Shown here: in pieces, positions 26,144-34,401 of the stretch
How the letters are laid out: every line of letters starts with the position of its first letter
Numbering within the stretch: the first letter of the stretch is position 1
DNA from: DASXQK01 sp963724385
Lineage (GTDB): Bacteria; Pseudomonadota; Alphaproteobacteria; Dongiales; Dongiaceae
DNA: 64,000 nt
Reading direction: 5' to 3'
NCBI GenBank assembly: GCA_963724385.1
Contig: CAVRUJ010000002.1
Coordinates: 1,240,001 to 1,304,000 of the forward strand
Position numbers and translations under genes: made by a program
The notes under the pieces: model-generated
The model's input: the letters and a program-made list of their open reading frames with translations, nothing else
Database searches by the model: none
Told to the model about the DNA's origin: nothing

Positions 26144-26632
26144 ATGCAGCCCTGGCGGGTCTTCGAGCTTCTGATTCTGTTGGCGCTCGCCAACGGCGCG
26201 CCGCTGATCGCCAAGAGGCTCCTCGGCAGCCGCCTCGCCTGGCCGCTCGACGGCGGCTGGCGCTTCTTCGACGGCCGGCCCCTCTTCGGCCCTTCCAAGA
26301 CCATCCGCGGCCTGATCCTCGCGCTCGTCGTTACCGCAGTCGGAGCCGGCCTTCTCGGTCTCGGCTGGCGGATCGGCCTACTCGTGGCCGCGCTCGCCAT
26401 GGCCGGCGACCTGATTTCGAGCTTCATCAAGCGACGCCTCGACCGCCCGCCCAGCACGCGCGCCATCGGGCTCGATCAGATCCCGGAATCGCTGCTGCCG
26501 CTGCTGGCCTGCAAGCTGCCGCTGCTGCTGAGCTGGACTGATATCCTCGCCGGCGTGGTCCTGTTTCTGGTTGGCGAGCTGCTGCTCTCCCGCCTGCTCT
26601 ATAGAGCGCATATCCGCGACCAGCCTTACTGA
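26144..26632 (+). CDS. CarS-like (CDP-archaeol synthase family, DUF46) membrane protein
   Basis: A 162-residue integral membrane protein with about five helices. It has the CDP-archaeol synthase signatures: DGGWRFFDGRPLFGPSKTIRG after the first helix, AGDLISSFIKRRL and GLDQIPESLLPLL. Archaeal CarS makes CDP-archaeol from unsaturated archaetidic acid and CTP. In a bacterium the substrate is more likely phosphatidic acid or another lipid phosphate, but this is inference. It overlaps the tail of the metallophosphoesterase gene by seven bases, convergently. Confidence 0.8.
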   Translation: MQPWRVFELLILLALANGAPLIAKRLLGSRLAWPLDGGWRFFDGRPLFGPSKTIRGLILALVVTAVGAGLLGLGWRIGLLVAALAMAGDLISSFIKRRLDRPPSTRAIGLDQIPESLLPLLACKLPLLLSWTDILAGVVLFLVGELLLSRLLYRAHIRDQPY

Positions 26633-27567
26633 GCGCGCCTCAGCCTGTGGAGCGTGATCTCCGGCGGGCAGTTGAGGCGCACGGCGACCACGGAAGAGCC
26701 GCAACCGACCGAGGTGTAGCCGGCCATCTGATGCCATTGCCAGGCGCCGGCGCCGAGCCGGCGCGGCAGTTTCGAATCGAGCGTGATCGGGATCGAGCCG
26801 GGCAGGCAGATCTGCCCGCCATGAGTATGACCGGCCAGAATCAGGTCGAAGCCGGCATGGGCGGCCTGGCGATAGATCTCCGGCGTATGGGACAGCAGGA
26901 TGGAGAACTCGTCATGGGGCAGGCCCATCGCCGCCTTCTCGATGTTGTCGACGCGGAAGTAGTGGGCGTCGTCGATGCCCGCGAGGTGCAGCCGCTGGCC
27001 GTCGCGTTCGATCGCCACGGCCTCGTTCAGCAGCATGCGAATCCCCATTTCCTCCATCGCCGGCACCATGCGTATGGAGTCGTGGTTGCCGAGCACGCCG
27101 TAGACTGGGCCCTTCAGAGCCTGGCGAATTCGCGCCAGACCCTCGAGGGTGGGTTCGAAGGGACCGAATGTCCGGCCGCGGTAGTCGCCGGTCAGCACCG
27201 TGAGGTCGTATTGCAGGCTTTGGGCAAGCTCGACGACCCGCGCCATGGCACCCGGATTCATATCCACATGGAGATCGGTCAGATGGAGGATGGTGAAGCC
27301 CTCGAAGGCGGCCGGCAGGCGCGGCGCCGCGACGATGTTCTCCTTCACCACCACCCGCTCGGCGTTGCGCCTAGCGCGGCCGTAGAGGCCGGCGAGCCAG
27401 AGGGCCGTACGGATGACGGAATGGGCCGAATTCCAGTTCTCGATATGGAAGAAGTTGAGGCCGCCGCCGAAGACCCGCGCTTCGTGGTCGCCTTCGATGC
27501 CGAGGCGCTGGCGGGCATGGAGCCGGCCGAGACGCCGCTCCAACTTGGCGATGATCTCCTGATCCAT
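26626..27567 (-). CDS. metallophosphoesterase (YkuE/YaeI-like)
   Basis: Calcineurin-fold phosphoesterase of 313 residues. Its metal ligands are in LHLTDLHVD, LTGDYRG, LGNHDS and GHTHGGQICLP, the last being the signature of the YkuE/YaeI group. An N-terminal extension (LERRLGRLHARQRLGIEGDH) and a short amphipathic helix (VIRTALWLAGLYG) may bring it to the membrane. The ATG at 27567 is chosen because GGAG lies four bases upstream; a GTG at 27630 would add 21 residues. Substrate not known; relatives act on UDP-sugar lipids or phosphodiesters. Confidence 0.85.
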   Translation of the reverse strand: MDQEIIAKLERRLGRLHARQRLGIEGDHEARVFGGGLNFFHIENWNSAHSVIRTALWLAGLYGRARRNAERVVVKENIVAAPRLPAAFEGFTILHLTDLHVDMNPGAMARVVELAQSLQYDLTVLTGDYRGRTFGPFEPTLEGLARIRQALKGPVYGVLGNHDSIRMVPAMEEMGIRMLLNEAVAIERDGQRLHLAGIDDAHYFRVDNIEKAAMGLPHDEFSILLSHTPEIYRQAAHAGFDLILAGHTHGGQICLPGSIPITLDSKLPRRLGAGAWQWHQMAGYTSVGCGSSVVAVRLNCPPEITLHRLRRAQ

Positions 27568-27707
27568 GGGGCTCCGGCGGCCGGCTTCGTCAGCATATAT
27601 GGCGGAGATTGCGGTCGAATTGAAGCCCACCGCGGCGGTCTGCGGGACTTGATATTTACTCGCGCAAGCAAAAGCCCGATCCTCGACCCCGTGCTGGAGC
27701 CAAGCCC

Positions 27708-28334
27708 ATGACCACCATTTACGCCATCGGCGACATTCATGGCGAAAAGGCGCTGTTGGACGACATTCACCGCAAGATCGTCGCCGACGCGGCCGCGCGG
27801 GCAGGAGACAAGCTCGCCGTCTATCTGGGCGACTACATCGACCGGGGCCCCGACAGCCGCGGCGTGGTCGGCGCCCTCATGGCCGGAGCGCTCCCCTTCC
27901 CGGCCGTCTATCTCATGGGCAACCACGAGGCGCTCTGCCTCGATCCCTGCCGCAACGACTGGCTCGCCAACGGCGGCCGGCAGACGGAAGCGAGCTACGG
28001 CGGTGCCGTCACCCAGGCCCATCGGGAATGGATGCAGCAGCTCCCGCTCACCCACCGTCACGGGCGCTGGTTCTTCGCCCATGCCGGGATCGACCCTCTG
28101 CTGCCGCTTGCCGGGCAGGACCCCGAAACCCTGCTATGGATCAGAAGGCCGTTCCTGGATTTCGAAGGCGACATGCCGGAGGGCGTCGTGGTCATTCACG
28201 GGCATACGCCGAAGCGAGAGCCCGAAATCAAGGCGAACCGGATCGGCATCGATACCGGCGCCTGTTACGGAGGCGCGCTCACCTGCGCCGTGCTGACCGA
28301 CAGGCTCGAGCGCATCATCCAGGCGCGCCGGTAG
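27708..28334 (+). CDS. PPP-family metallophosphatase (bacterial serine/threonine phosphatase / ApaH-like)
   Basis: 208-residue phosphatase with the PPP signature set in order: GDIHG (8-12), GDYIDRGPDS, GNHE, FAHAGI and IHGHTPK. The small size and lack of an extra domain fit PrpA-type or Ap4A-hydrolase-like enzymes. It is divergent from the metallophosphoesterase across a 140-base gap. A short open stretch resembling a histidine-kinase end follows its stop in the same frame. Confidence 0.86.
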   Translation: MTTIYAIGDIHGEKALLDDIHRKIVADAAARAGDKLAVYLGDYIDRGPDSRGVVGALMAGALPFPAVYLMGNHEALCLDPCRNDWLANGGRQTEASYGGAVTQAHREWMQQLPLTHRHGRWFFAHAGIDPLLPLAGQDPETLLWIRRPFLDFEGDMPEGVVVIHGHTPKREPEIKANRIGIDTGACYGGALTCAVLTDRLERIIQARR

Positions 28335-28436
28335 GCGAAAGCCACCAAGGGGATCATCGCGGTCGCCGACAACCCCGGCAGCGGCACGGTCTTGCGAATC
28401 CGCTTCCCGCCCGTTGCCAATGCCTTGACAGCATAG
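28335..28436 (+). pseudogene. possible remnant of a histidine-kinase ATPase C-terminus
   Basis: Directly after the phosphatase stop, and in the same frame, 33 codons read AKATKGIIAVADNPGSGTVL and on to RIRFPPVANALTA before TAG. The pattern G-I-I-x-V-A-D-x-P-G-x-G-T-x-x-x-I-R-F-P is that of the last strands of a HATPase domain. No upstream kinase part is present. It may be coincidence, so confidence is low. Confidence 0.25.
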
Positions 28437-28484
28437 CCGCACAGCCGCGACGGTGCTCCCGTCATCTGGGAGACGAGAGCGGGG

Positions 28485-29018
28485 ATGGCCCGAAAGATCC
28501 GCTATTACGTGGCCGCGACCATCGACGGCTTCATCGCCGACGGCGAAGGCCGCATCGACTGGCTGAAGCCCTTCGCGGCCGTGGATTATGGCTTTCACCA
28601 ATTCATGTCCGAGATCAAGCTTCTGGTCATGGGCCGGCGTACCTTCGACCAGCTGAACGAGCCGAACAACTGGCCCCATCCCCACCACCGGTCGGTGGTC
28701 ATGACGTCGCGTGCGCTCGTCCAGCCGCCCCCGGGCGTGGAGTCCTGGTCGGGCGGCGTGTTCGAGCTTGCCCGCAAGCTCAAGGCCGAGACCGACGGCG
28801 ATATCTGGCTGGTGGGCGGCGGCAGGATCGCCGGCGAATTCCTGGCCCGCGACCTGATCGACCAGCTGGAGCTGCACCTGGTGCCCATCTGCCTCGGGAC
28901 CGGGGTCCCGATCTTCGGCGGGGAAAGCCAGCTCGACGCCTTCGAGTTGATCGATTCTCGGATCTTCCCCAACGGTGTGCTGCGGGCGACCTACAGGCTG
29001 GAAGCGGCGGAAGGCTAG
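28485..29018 (+). CDS. dihydrofolate reductase / RibD C-terminal-like reductase
   Basis: 177-residue NADPH-dependent reductase-like domain. The start KIRYYVAATIDGFIADGEGRIDWL and the central LLVMGRRTFDQL and DIWLVGGGRIAGEFL segments match the RibD_C/YyaP group, whose substrates are mostly unknown. The GTG-free ATG at 28485 directly opens the first strand. It converges with the sirtuin gene, with a four-base overlap of the 3' ends. Confidence 0.85.
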   Translation: MARKIRYYVAATIDGFIADGEGRIDWLKPFAAVDYGFHQFMSEIKLLVMGRRTFDQLNEPNNWPHPHHRSVVMTSRALVQPPPGVESWSGGVFELARKLKAETDGDIWLVGGGRIAGEFLARDLIDQLELHLVPICLGTGVPIFGGESQLDAFELIDSRIFPNGVLRATYRLEAAEG

Positions 29019-29773
29019 CCGGCAGATTCGAGCGCCGCGGCTACCGCGGCCATCACCGCCCCGATCCCTTCATGGATGATGACGTCAGCCAAGCCGTCCT
29101 GCTCGGTCGGCTCGCGGTTCACGATCGCGAGCCTGGCACCGTTGCGCTTGGCGGCCAGGGGAAAGCCAGCCGCCGGATAGACGGTGAGAGAGGAGCCGAG
29201 GACGACGAAGAGGTCGCAGGCGAGAGTCTCGGCTTGCGCCCGCGCCATGGCCTCGCGCGGCATCGCCTGGCCGAAGGAGATGGTCGCCGTCTTCACCAGC
29301 CCGGCACAGTCGCGGCAGGCCGGAATCTCGTCACGGCCGAGGAAGCTCTGCTTCAGCACATGAAGCTCGTGCCGCAATCCGCAGTCGAGGCAATGGGCAT
29401 ATGTGGCGTTGCCGTGCAGCTCGATCACCTGGTCGTCTGGAACGCCAGAATCCTGATGCAGGTTGTCGACGTTCTGGGTGATGACCGAAGCAACCTTGCC
29501 GGCGGCCACGAGGCTCGCCACGGCCAAATGCCCGGCATTTGGCTTGGCGCCGACCCATTTGGTCACGCCGGAGAAGACCCGGTTCCAGGCCTCGCGGCGC
29601 ATCGCCTCGCTGGCGACGAACTCGTCATAGGTGATCGGCCGCATCCGGCTCCAGACGCCGCCGGGACTCCGGAAATCCGGAATGCCCGATTCCGTCGAGA
29701 TGCCGGCGCCGGTGAAGACCAACACGCGGCGTGCCTCGTCCATCAGCGTCGTCAGCTGCGCTACCGAACTCAT
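29015..29773 (-). CDS. Sir2-family NAD-dependent protein deacylase
   Basis: Removes acyl groups from protein lysines using NAD+. The 252-residue sirtuin has GAGISTESGIPDFRSPGG, TQNVDNLHQDSG, the catalytic histidine in VIELHGN, the structural zinc cysteines CLDC and CRDC, and GSSLTVYPAAGFP. ATG at 29773 (MSSVAQLTTLMDEARRV) is preferred; a TTG 39 bases upstream is possible. It has no obvious partner gene. Confidence 0.92.
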   Translation of the reverse strand: MSSVAQLTTLMDEARRVLVFTGAGISTESGIPDFRSPGGVWSRMRPITYDEFVASEAMRREAWNRVFSGVTKWVGAKPNAGHLAVASLVAAGKVASVITQNVDNLHQDSGVPDDQVIELHGNATYAHCLDCGLRHELHVLKQSFLGRDEIPACRDCAGLVKTATISFGQAMPREAMARAQAETLACDLFVVLGSSLTVYPAAGFPLAAKRNGARLAIVNREPTEQDGLADVIIHEGIGAVMAAVAAALESAG

Positions 29774-29841
29774 CGCGCCGGAGATTAGGCTTTGCTGAGG
29801 CCCGTCGGGCAAGAGCGAAGCGATTGCCTCGCTCCTGGCGG

Positions 29842-29870
29842 TTGCCTTGCCGGCGCTGCGCCGCTATAGG
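29842..29870 (+). promoter_or_regulatory. predicted promoter of the class-III aminotransferase
   Basis: TTGCCT (29842-29847) and TATAGG (29865-29870) with a 17-base spacer. Start near 29877 gives a leader of about 20 bases containing AGGAT before the ATG at 29898. Confidence 0.55.
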
Positions 29871-29897
29871 CAGACGCTGGATTAGACAGGATCCTTT

Positions 29898-31244
29898 ATG
29901 GCCGCCCTGACCCAATCGCCCTGGCAACCCGCCCGGCTGCCCAAGATCGCCTATGGCAAAGGCAGCTATCTCTTCGACACCGACGGGCGACGCTATATCG
30001 ACGGCTCGGGCGGCCCGGCGGTGTTCTGCCTTGGCCATGGCAACGAGGAAGTCAACACGGCGATCAAGGCCCAGCTCGACCGCGTCGCCCATGGCTACCG
30101 CTACACCTTCACCAGCGATCCCTTGGAGCAGCTGACCGAAATCGTCCGCCGACGCTGCGGGGCGGGCAGCGGCCTACAACGCATGATCTTCGTATCAAGC
30201 GGGTCGGAGGCGGTGGAGTCCTGCCTCAAGATCGCATTGCAATACCACAGCGCCCGCGGGGAAGCCTCCCGTCGGCGCTTTATCGCGCGCGAGCGCAGCT
30301 GGCACGGCAACACGCTGGGCGCGCTGGCCGTGTCGGGCTTTCGCGACCGGCGCCTGCCCTTCGAGGGCGCGCTGGTGGAGGCGAGCCATCTCTCGCCCGT
30401 CAACGCCTACCGCCCGCCCGCGGGTGTCAAGCCGGAGAATCTGGCCGAGCATTGCGCCAACGAGCTGGAGCAGGAAATCGCCCGCCTCGGCGCCGAGCAT
30501 GTGGCGGCCTTCATCTTCGAGCCGGTGGTGGGTGCGGCGGGCGGGGCGGTGCCGGCCCCGCCGGGCTACGCCAGGCGCGTGCGCGAGATCTGCGAGCGCA
30601 CGGGCGTGCTGATGATCGCCGACGAAGTGATGTGCGGCGCCGGGCGCTGCGGCACATGGCGCGCCCTCGAACACGACGGCGTGGTGCCGGACATCATGTC
30701 CGTCGCCAAGGGCCTGGGCGGCGGCTATCTGCCGTTGGGCGCGGCCATCTATCACGAGCGGCTGTGGCAACCGATGCAGGCCCGCCACGGCGGCCTGATG
30801 ACCGGCCACACGTTCACGGCCCACACGACCGCCTGCGCCGCCGGCGTGGCGGTGCAGACCATCGTCGAGCGCGACAAGCTGGTGGAGCGGGTGGCCAAGG
30901 AGGGTCCGCGCCTGATGGGCATGCTGCGCGAGGCCGTCGGCGGCCTGCCCTTCGTCGGCGACATCCGCGGCCGCGGGTTTTTCATCGGCATCGAGCTGGT
31001 CGCCGACCGGGCGAGCAAGGAGCCTTACGACCCCGCCCTCCAGCTCTTCGCCCGGGTGCGCGACAAGAGTTTCGCCAATGGCCTCATCTGCTACCCCGCC
31101 GGCGGCAATGTCGACGGCGTCAAAGGCGACCACGTCATCATCGCCCCGCCCTACAACGCCAGCGAGAGCGAGCTTGGCGAGATCGTCGACAAGCTGGCGA
31201 CAAGTCTCAAGCAGGTGTTCGAGGCATTGCCGAAGCGGGAATAG
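29898..31244 (+). CDS. class-III pyridoxal-phosphate aminotransferase
   Basis: 448-residue omega-aminotransferase-type enzyme. Features are the SGSEAVESCLKIALQYH phosphate-binding turn, WHGNTLGALAVSG, FEPVVGAAGG, the cofactor aspartate in IADEVMCGAGRCG and the Schiff-base lysine K271 in SVAKGLGGGYLPLGA. Donor and acceptor cannot be fixed: relatives act on beta-alanine, GABA, taurine or diamino acids. It stands alone with its own promoter. Confidence 0.9.
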   Translation: MAALTQSPWQPARLPKIAYGKGSYLFDTDGRRYIDGSGGPAVFCLGHGNEEVNTAIKAQLDRVAHGYRYTFTSDPLEQLTEIVRRRCGAGSGLQRMIFVSSGSEAVESCLKIALQYHSARGEASRRRFIARERSWHGNTLGALAVSGFRDRRLPFEGALVEASHLSPVNAYRPPAGVKPENLAEHCANELEQEIARLGAEHVAAFIFEPVVGAAGGAVPAPPGYARRVREICERTGVLMIADEVMCGAGRCGTWRALEHDGVVPDIMSVAKGLGGGYLPLGAAIYHERLWQPMQARHGGLMTGHTFTAHTTACAAGVAVQTIVERDKLVERVAKEGPRLMGMLREAVGGLPFVGDIRGRGFFIGIELVADRASKEPYDPALQLFARVRDKSFANGLICYPAGGNVDGVKGDHVIIAPPYNASESELGEIVDKLATSLKQVFEALPKRE

Positions 31245-31314
31245 GCAATAGAAGGACCGGAGGACTTCATGCGGCCGCGGCCGGACTCGGCGGCATCTCC
31301 CCGATCCGGCTGCC

Positions 31315-31905
31315 TCAATCGAAATCCCCGGCCAACGCGGCGCGGACGTCTTCGGGCATCACGGTCATGTGGGGATAGGCCGGGTGATCGAAGCCGACCA
31401 CCACGCGGGCGCCCGGCTTGCGGAAGAGTGCCGCCTCCCCGGCCGTGAACGGGAAATGGATGAACTGGACCGAGGAGGCCTTGCCCTCGGCCGTGCTGCG
31501 GTCCTGGTCGGTCTCGGCCCGGCCGCGAACCTTGTGCCCCTCGATCTCCAAATAGGCCGTTTCCTCGACCCCGCCGAGCTTGGCGAGGAAGGCGGCCCGG
31601 CGCGCCGGGTCGTCGATCTCGAACAGGACGGTCGCCACCAGCTCCGACCCGTCGGGCACCAGGGGGTTGTAGGCCTCGAGCTCGCCCGGCAGCTGCTCTG
31701 CCCCGCCGCGCTCGATATGCAGCATCTCCTGGATCTGCATGCGCATGGTCTCGAAGCTCTCGAAATGAAGCGTCGCCACCGGACCGATCTCGAGCCGGCG
31801 CCGGCGCTTCAAGGCCACGATCTCCCGGCGCAGGTCCTTGCGACGACGGGCATAATCCTCGTAGGGGAGGATGTCGGATGCGGCGATCTTGCGGGCCATG
31901 CTCAT
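31315..31905 (-). CDS. DUF3501 family protein
   Basis: 196-residue protein with the DUF3501 opening ARKIAASDILPYEDYARRRKDLRREIVALKRRRRLEIGP and the FESFETMRMQIQEMLHIE segment. Its function is unknown. Family members travel with rubrerythrin and a heterodisulfide-reductase-like Fe-S protein, exactly as here, implying a role in peroxide detoxification or iron handling. The ATG at 31905 overlaps the stop of the Fe-S protein (ATGA). Confidence 0.87.
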   Translation of the reverse strand: MSMARKIAASDILPYEDYARRRKDLRREIVALKRRRRLEIGPVATLHFESFETMRMQIQEMLHIERGGAEQLPGELEAYNPLVPDGSELVATVLFEIDDPARRAAFLAKLGGVEETAYLEIEGHKVRGRAETDQDRSTAEGKASSVQFIHFPFTAGEAALFRKPGARVVVGFDHPAYPHMTVMPEDVRAALAGDFD

Positions 31906-33230
31906 ACTCCGTAGGCACGCGCCATGAGTTCGATGGGATGGGATGCGCTCTGCGGCACCTCGCCCCCCAGCTTCTCGATCCCCTGCAGGATATGGACGGC
32001 GGCGAGCGGACATTCCGAGGCAATATGCGGCTTGCCGGATTCCTTGGCCTGGCGGGCGACCGGCCGGCCGATCTTGAGCGCCGTCTCGAAATGTTCCTTG
32101 CGCACGCCCCAGGATCCGCCATGTCCGGAGCAGCGCTCGATCACCTTGAGATCGGCGCCGGGGATCAGGGCCAGCATCTCGGCCGCCTTCTGGCCCATGT
32201 TCTGGGCCCGAGCATGACAGGCGATGTGAAGGGCCACGCCGCCGTCCAAAGGCTTCAATCCGGGCGCAAGGCCGTTGCGCTTGGCGATGTCGGCCACGTA
32301 TTCGCTGATATCGAAGGTGGATCGGGATAGTTTCTTCACGGCGCCGTCGCCGGGCAGCAACAGCGGCCATTCGAATTTCAGCATCAGGGCGCAGGAAGGA
32401 ACCAGGGCGACCACGTCGTAGCCCTTATCCACCCAGGGCAGGAGCGCCGCCGAGACGTCCTTCGCGGTCTCGCTCACCCGCGGCAGGTCGCCCTGCTCGA
32501 GTTGGGGCATGCCGCAGCAGCGCGGATAGACGATCTCGGTCTCGATACCATTCTTTGCCAGCACGGCCCGCGCCGCATGGCCGATCCCGGGATTGTGGTA
32601 GTTGGCAAAGCAGGTGGCATAGAGCACCGCCTTGCGCCCGAAACCGGGCGCCTCGCGATTGACCGGTGTGGGACTGGCCTTCGCCTGCATCACCAGGGTC
32701 TTGCCGTTGAACTTGGGCAGGGCCGCATCGCGATGGACATGGGCGATCTTCTCCATCGCCGGACGGGTCAGCTTGTTTCCGCGCGCGATCGCCCAGTTTG
32801 CGAGCGGGGCGAGCGCAGTCCCGATCCTGCCGTTCCGGTCGGTCTCGGAGAGTTCGCCGGCGATGCCCTCGCGCTTGCCATGCAGGCGCTCGGCATAGCG
32901 GTAGCGCAGCATCAGATGCGGGAAGTCGACGTTGAACGCATGGGGCGGGACGTAAGGGCATTTGGTCATGAAACAGAGATCGCAGAGGGTGCAGGCATCG
33001 ACCACGCCCTTGAAATCCTCGCTTTTGACGCCGGCCATTTCTTCGGGCGATTGGTCGACCAGGTCGAACAGCCTGGGAAAGCTGTCGCAAAGATTGAAGC
33101 AGCGCCGGCAGCCGTGGCAGATGTCGAAGACGCGGCGCATCTCCTGGTCCAGCTTCGCCGGGTCGGCGAAATCCGGATCGTTCCAGGCAAGGGGATGCCT
33201 GGTCGGCGCGTCGAGGCTGCCTTCTCTCAT
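31902..33230 (-). CDS. Fe-S oxidoreductase, heterodisulfide-reductase/GlpC-like
   Basis: 442-residue electron-transfer protein. Two N-terminal 4Fe-4S motifs are visible (CHGCRRCFNLC and CTLCDLCFMTKCP), followed by two cysteine-rich CCG-type domains (YPRCCGMPQLEQGD and ERCSGHGGSWG, the second with one cysteine of the pair changed). It probably supplies electrons to the rubrerythrin encoded upstream, replacing the rubredoxin module that this rubrerythrin lacks. That partner role is inference from the operon. Confidence 0.88.
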   Translation of the reverse strand: MREGSLDAPTRHPLAWNDPDFADPAKLDQEMRRVFDICHGCRRCFNLCDSFPRLFDLVDQSPEEMAGVKSEDFKGVVDACTLCDLCFMTKCPYVPPHAFNVDFPHLMLRYRYAERLHGKREGIAGELSETDRNGRIGTALAPLANWAIARGNKLTRPAMEKIAHVHRDAALPKFNGKTLVMQAKASPTPVNREAPGFGRKAVLYATCFANYHNPGIGHAARAVLAKNGIETEIVYPRCCGMPQLEQGDLPRVSETAKDVSAALLPWVDKGYDVVALVPSCALMLKFEWPLLLPGDGAVKKLSRSTFDISEYVADIAKRNGLAPGLKPLDGGVALHIACHARAQNMGQKAAEMLALIPGADLKVIERCSGHGGSWGVRKEHFETALKIGRPVARQAKESGKPHIASECPLAAVHILQGIEKLGGEVPQSASHPIELMARAYGV

Positions 33231-33357
33231 CCTGCTGATCCCGGGGCGTCAGTCCGCCCAATGACCCGGTAGCATTGAAATGCGAGCCGGGCTCCGACTC
33301 CCGCGCCGTTCCACTCTGGCGCGGGGCCGGGCCCGACGGTCTTGAATATTCGACGGC

Positions 33358-33777
33358 TCAGTTGAGCGTATCGAGAGCCTTCTGGAAGCGGCCGGCATGG
33401 GACTTCTCGGCCTTCGCCAGGGTCTCGAACCAATCGGCGATCTCCTCGAAGCCTTCCTGGCGTGCCGTGCGGGCCATGCCCGGGTACATGTCCGTGTACT
33501 CGTGGGTCTCGCCCGCGATGGCCGCCTTGAGGTTCGGCGCGGTGGGGCCGATGGGCAAGCCCGTGGCAGGATCGCCCACCGCCTCGAGGAATTCGAGATG
33601 GCCATGGGCATGGCCAGTCTCGCCTTCCGCGGTGGAGCGGAACACGGCGGCCACGTCGTTGTAGCCCTCCACGTCCGCCTTTTGAGCGAAATAGAGATAG
33701 CGCCGGTTCGCCTGGCTCTCGCCGGCGAAGGCGGCCTTCAGATTGTCCTCGGTCTTGGAGCCCTTGAGGGACGGCAT
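33358..33777 (-). CDS. rubrerythrin, di-iron domain only
   Basis: 139-residue peroxide reductase. The ferritin-like core has AFAGESQANRRYLYFA, FRSTAEGETGHAHGH, IAGETHEYTDMYPGMA and AKAEKSHAGRF, giving the six carboxylates and histidine of the di-iron site. The C-terminal rubredoxin domain of classical rubrerythrin is missing. ATG at 33777 follows a strong GGAAGGAG site. First gene of the rubrerythrin / Fe-S / DUF3501 operon, preceded by a promoter with an Irr-box-like palindrome. Confidence 0.92.
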   Translation of the reverse strand: MPSLKGSKTEDNLKAAFAGESQANRRYLYFAQKADVEGYNDVAAVFRSTAEGETGHAHGHLEFLEAVGDPATGLPIGPTAPNLKAAIAGETHEYTDMYPGMARTARQEGFEEIADWFETLAKAEKSHAGRFQKALDTLN

Positions 33778-33816
33778 ACGCGCTCTCCTTCCAACAGTGT
33801 CGCTGATTGCACGAGG

Positions 33817-33845
33817 TATATGAGCCAGGCAGATAGGTTTGTCAA
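33817..33845 (-). promoter_or_regulatory. predicted rubrerythrin operon promoter
   Basis: On the minus strand a perfect TTGACA (complement of 33840-33845) and CATATA (complement of 33817-33822) are 17 bases apart. It lies in a distinctly AT-rich gap between irr and rubrerythrin. Confidence 0.65.
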
Positions 33846-33850
33846 CAAAC

Positions 33851-33870
33851 TTAGAATAATTACAATCTAA
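33851..33870. promoter_or_regulatory. palindrome resembling an iron-control element (Irr box)
   Basis: TTAGAATAATTACAATCTAA has inverted TTAGA/TCTAA arms and ends five bases upstream of the rubrerythrin -35 box, overlapping the irr stop codon. The arms recall the TTTAGAA...TTCTAAA iron-control element of alphaproteobacterial Irr. As irr is the adjacent gene, direct control is likely, but the match is partial. Confidence 0.5.
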
Positions 33871-34298
33871 CTTTCGCGACCGGACAGGCGCAAGATCACA
33901 TCGACCCGCTTCAGCCGGGTGCCGGCGGGGGGGCTGGGCAGGCGCGAGACTTCGACCCGGTCGCCGGCGATGTCCATGAGCCGGCCTTCTTCCTCGAAGA
34001 AGAAGTGATGGTGATCGGAGGTGTTGGTATCGAAATAGCTTCGGCCTGGCTCGACCACGACCTCGCGCAGCAGACCCATCTGGGTGAACTGATGCAGGCT
34101 GTTGTAAACGGTCGCGAGCGAAACCCGGACCTTGGCGCCGACCGCTTCCTCATGCAGCTGCTCGGCAGTGACATGCCGGTCGCCCTGCTCGAACAGGAGT
34201 TTCGCCAGGGCCAGGCGCTGGCGCGTCGGCCGGAGACCCACCCGGCGCAGACGCTCGAGAGCGAGGGCAAAGGTACGCGGACGATGCATGCTTTCCAT
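33867..34298 (-). CDS. irr: Fur-family iron response regulator (Irr-type)
   Basis: 143-residue DNA-binding regulator of haem and iron metabolism. Winged-helix segment LRPTRQRLALAKLLFEQGDRHVTAEQLHEEA and recognition helix VSLATVYNSLHQF. The dimer domain carries SDHHHFFFEEEG, the Irr/Fur metal- or haem-binding histidines, but none of the CxxC zinc pairs of classical Fur. The Bradyrhizobium-type N-terminal Cys-Pro haem motif is absent, as in Rhizobium-type Irr. ATG at 34298 lies only eight bases from the -10, so the message may be nearly leaderless; a second ATG nine bases on is an alternative. Confidence 0.88.
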   Translation of the reverse strand: MESMHRPRTFALALERLRRVGLRPTRQRLALAKLLFEQGDRHVTAEQLHEEAVGAKVRVSLATVYNSLHQFTQMGLLREVVVEPGRSYFDTNTSDHHHFFFEEEGRLMDIAGDRVEVSRLPSPPAGTRLKRVDVILRLSGRES

Positions 34299-34305
34299 AC
34301 CAATC

Positions 34306-34334
34306 TACATAAGATTATTGCCTAATTTGCGCAA
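34306..34334 (-). promoter_or_regulatory. predicted irr promoter
   Basis: TTGCGC (complement of 34329-34334) and TATGTA (complement of 34306-34311) with a 17-base AT-rich spacer that contains ATTA/TAAT inverted half-sites, a possible autoregulatory site. The start point would lie within a base or two of the first ATG. Confidence 0.6.
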
Positions 34335-34401
34335 TATACAGGGAAGACTAGAACAAGTCCAGCATGCTTCGGGGGGCTTTCCCGGCGACGGGAAGGGAAG
34401 C

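Noticed and set aside
28265..28465. 66-codon minus-strand frame after the phosphatase gene
   Set aside because: Overlaps the end of a clear plus-strand gene and has no ribosome site or recognisable pattern.
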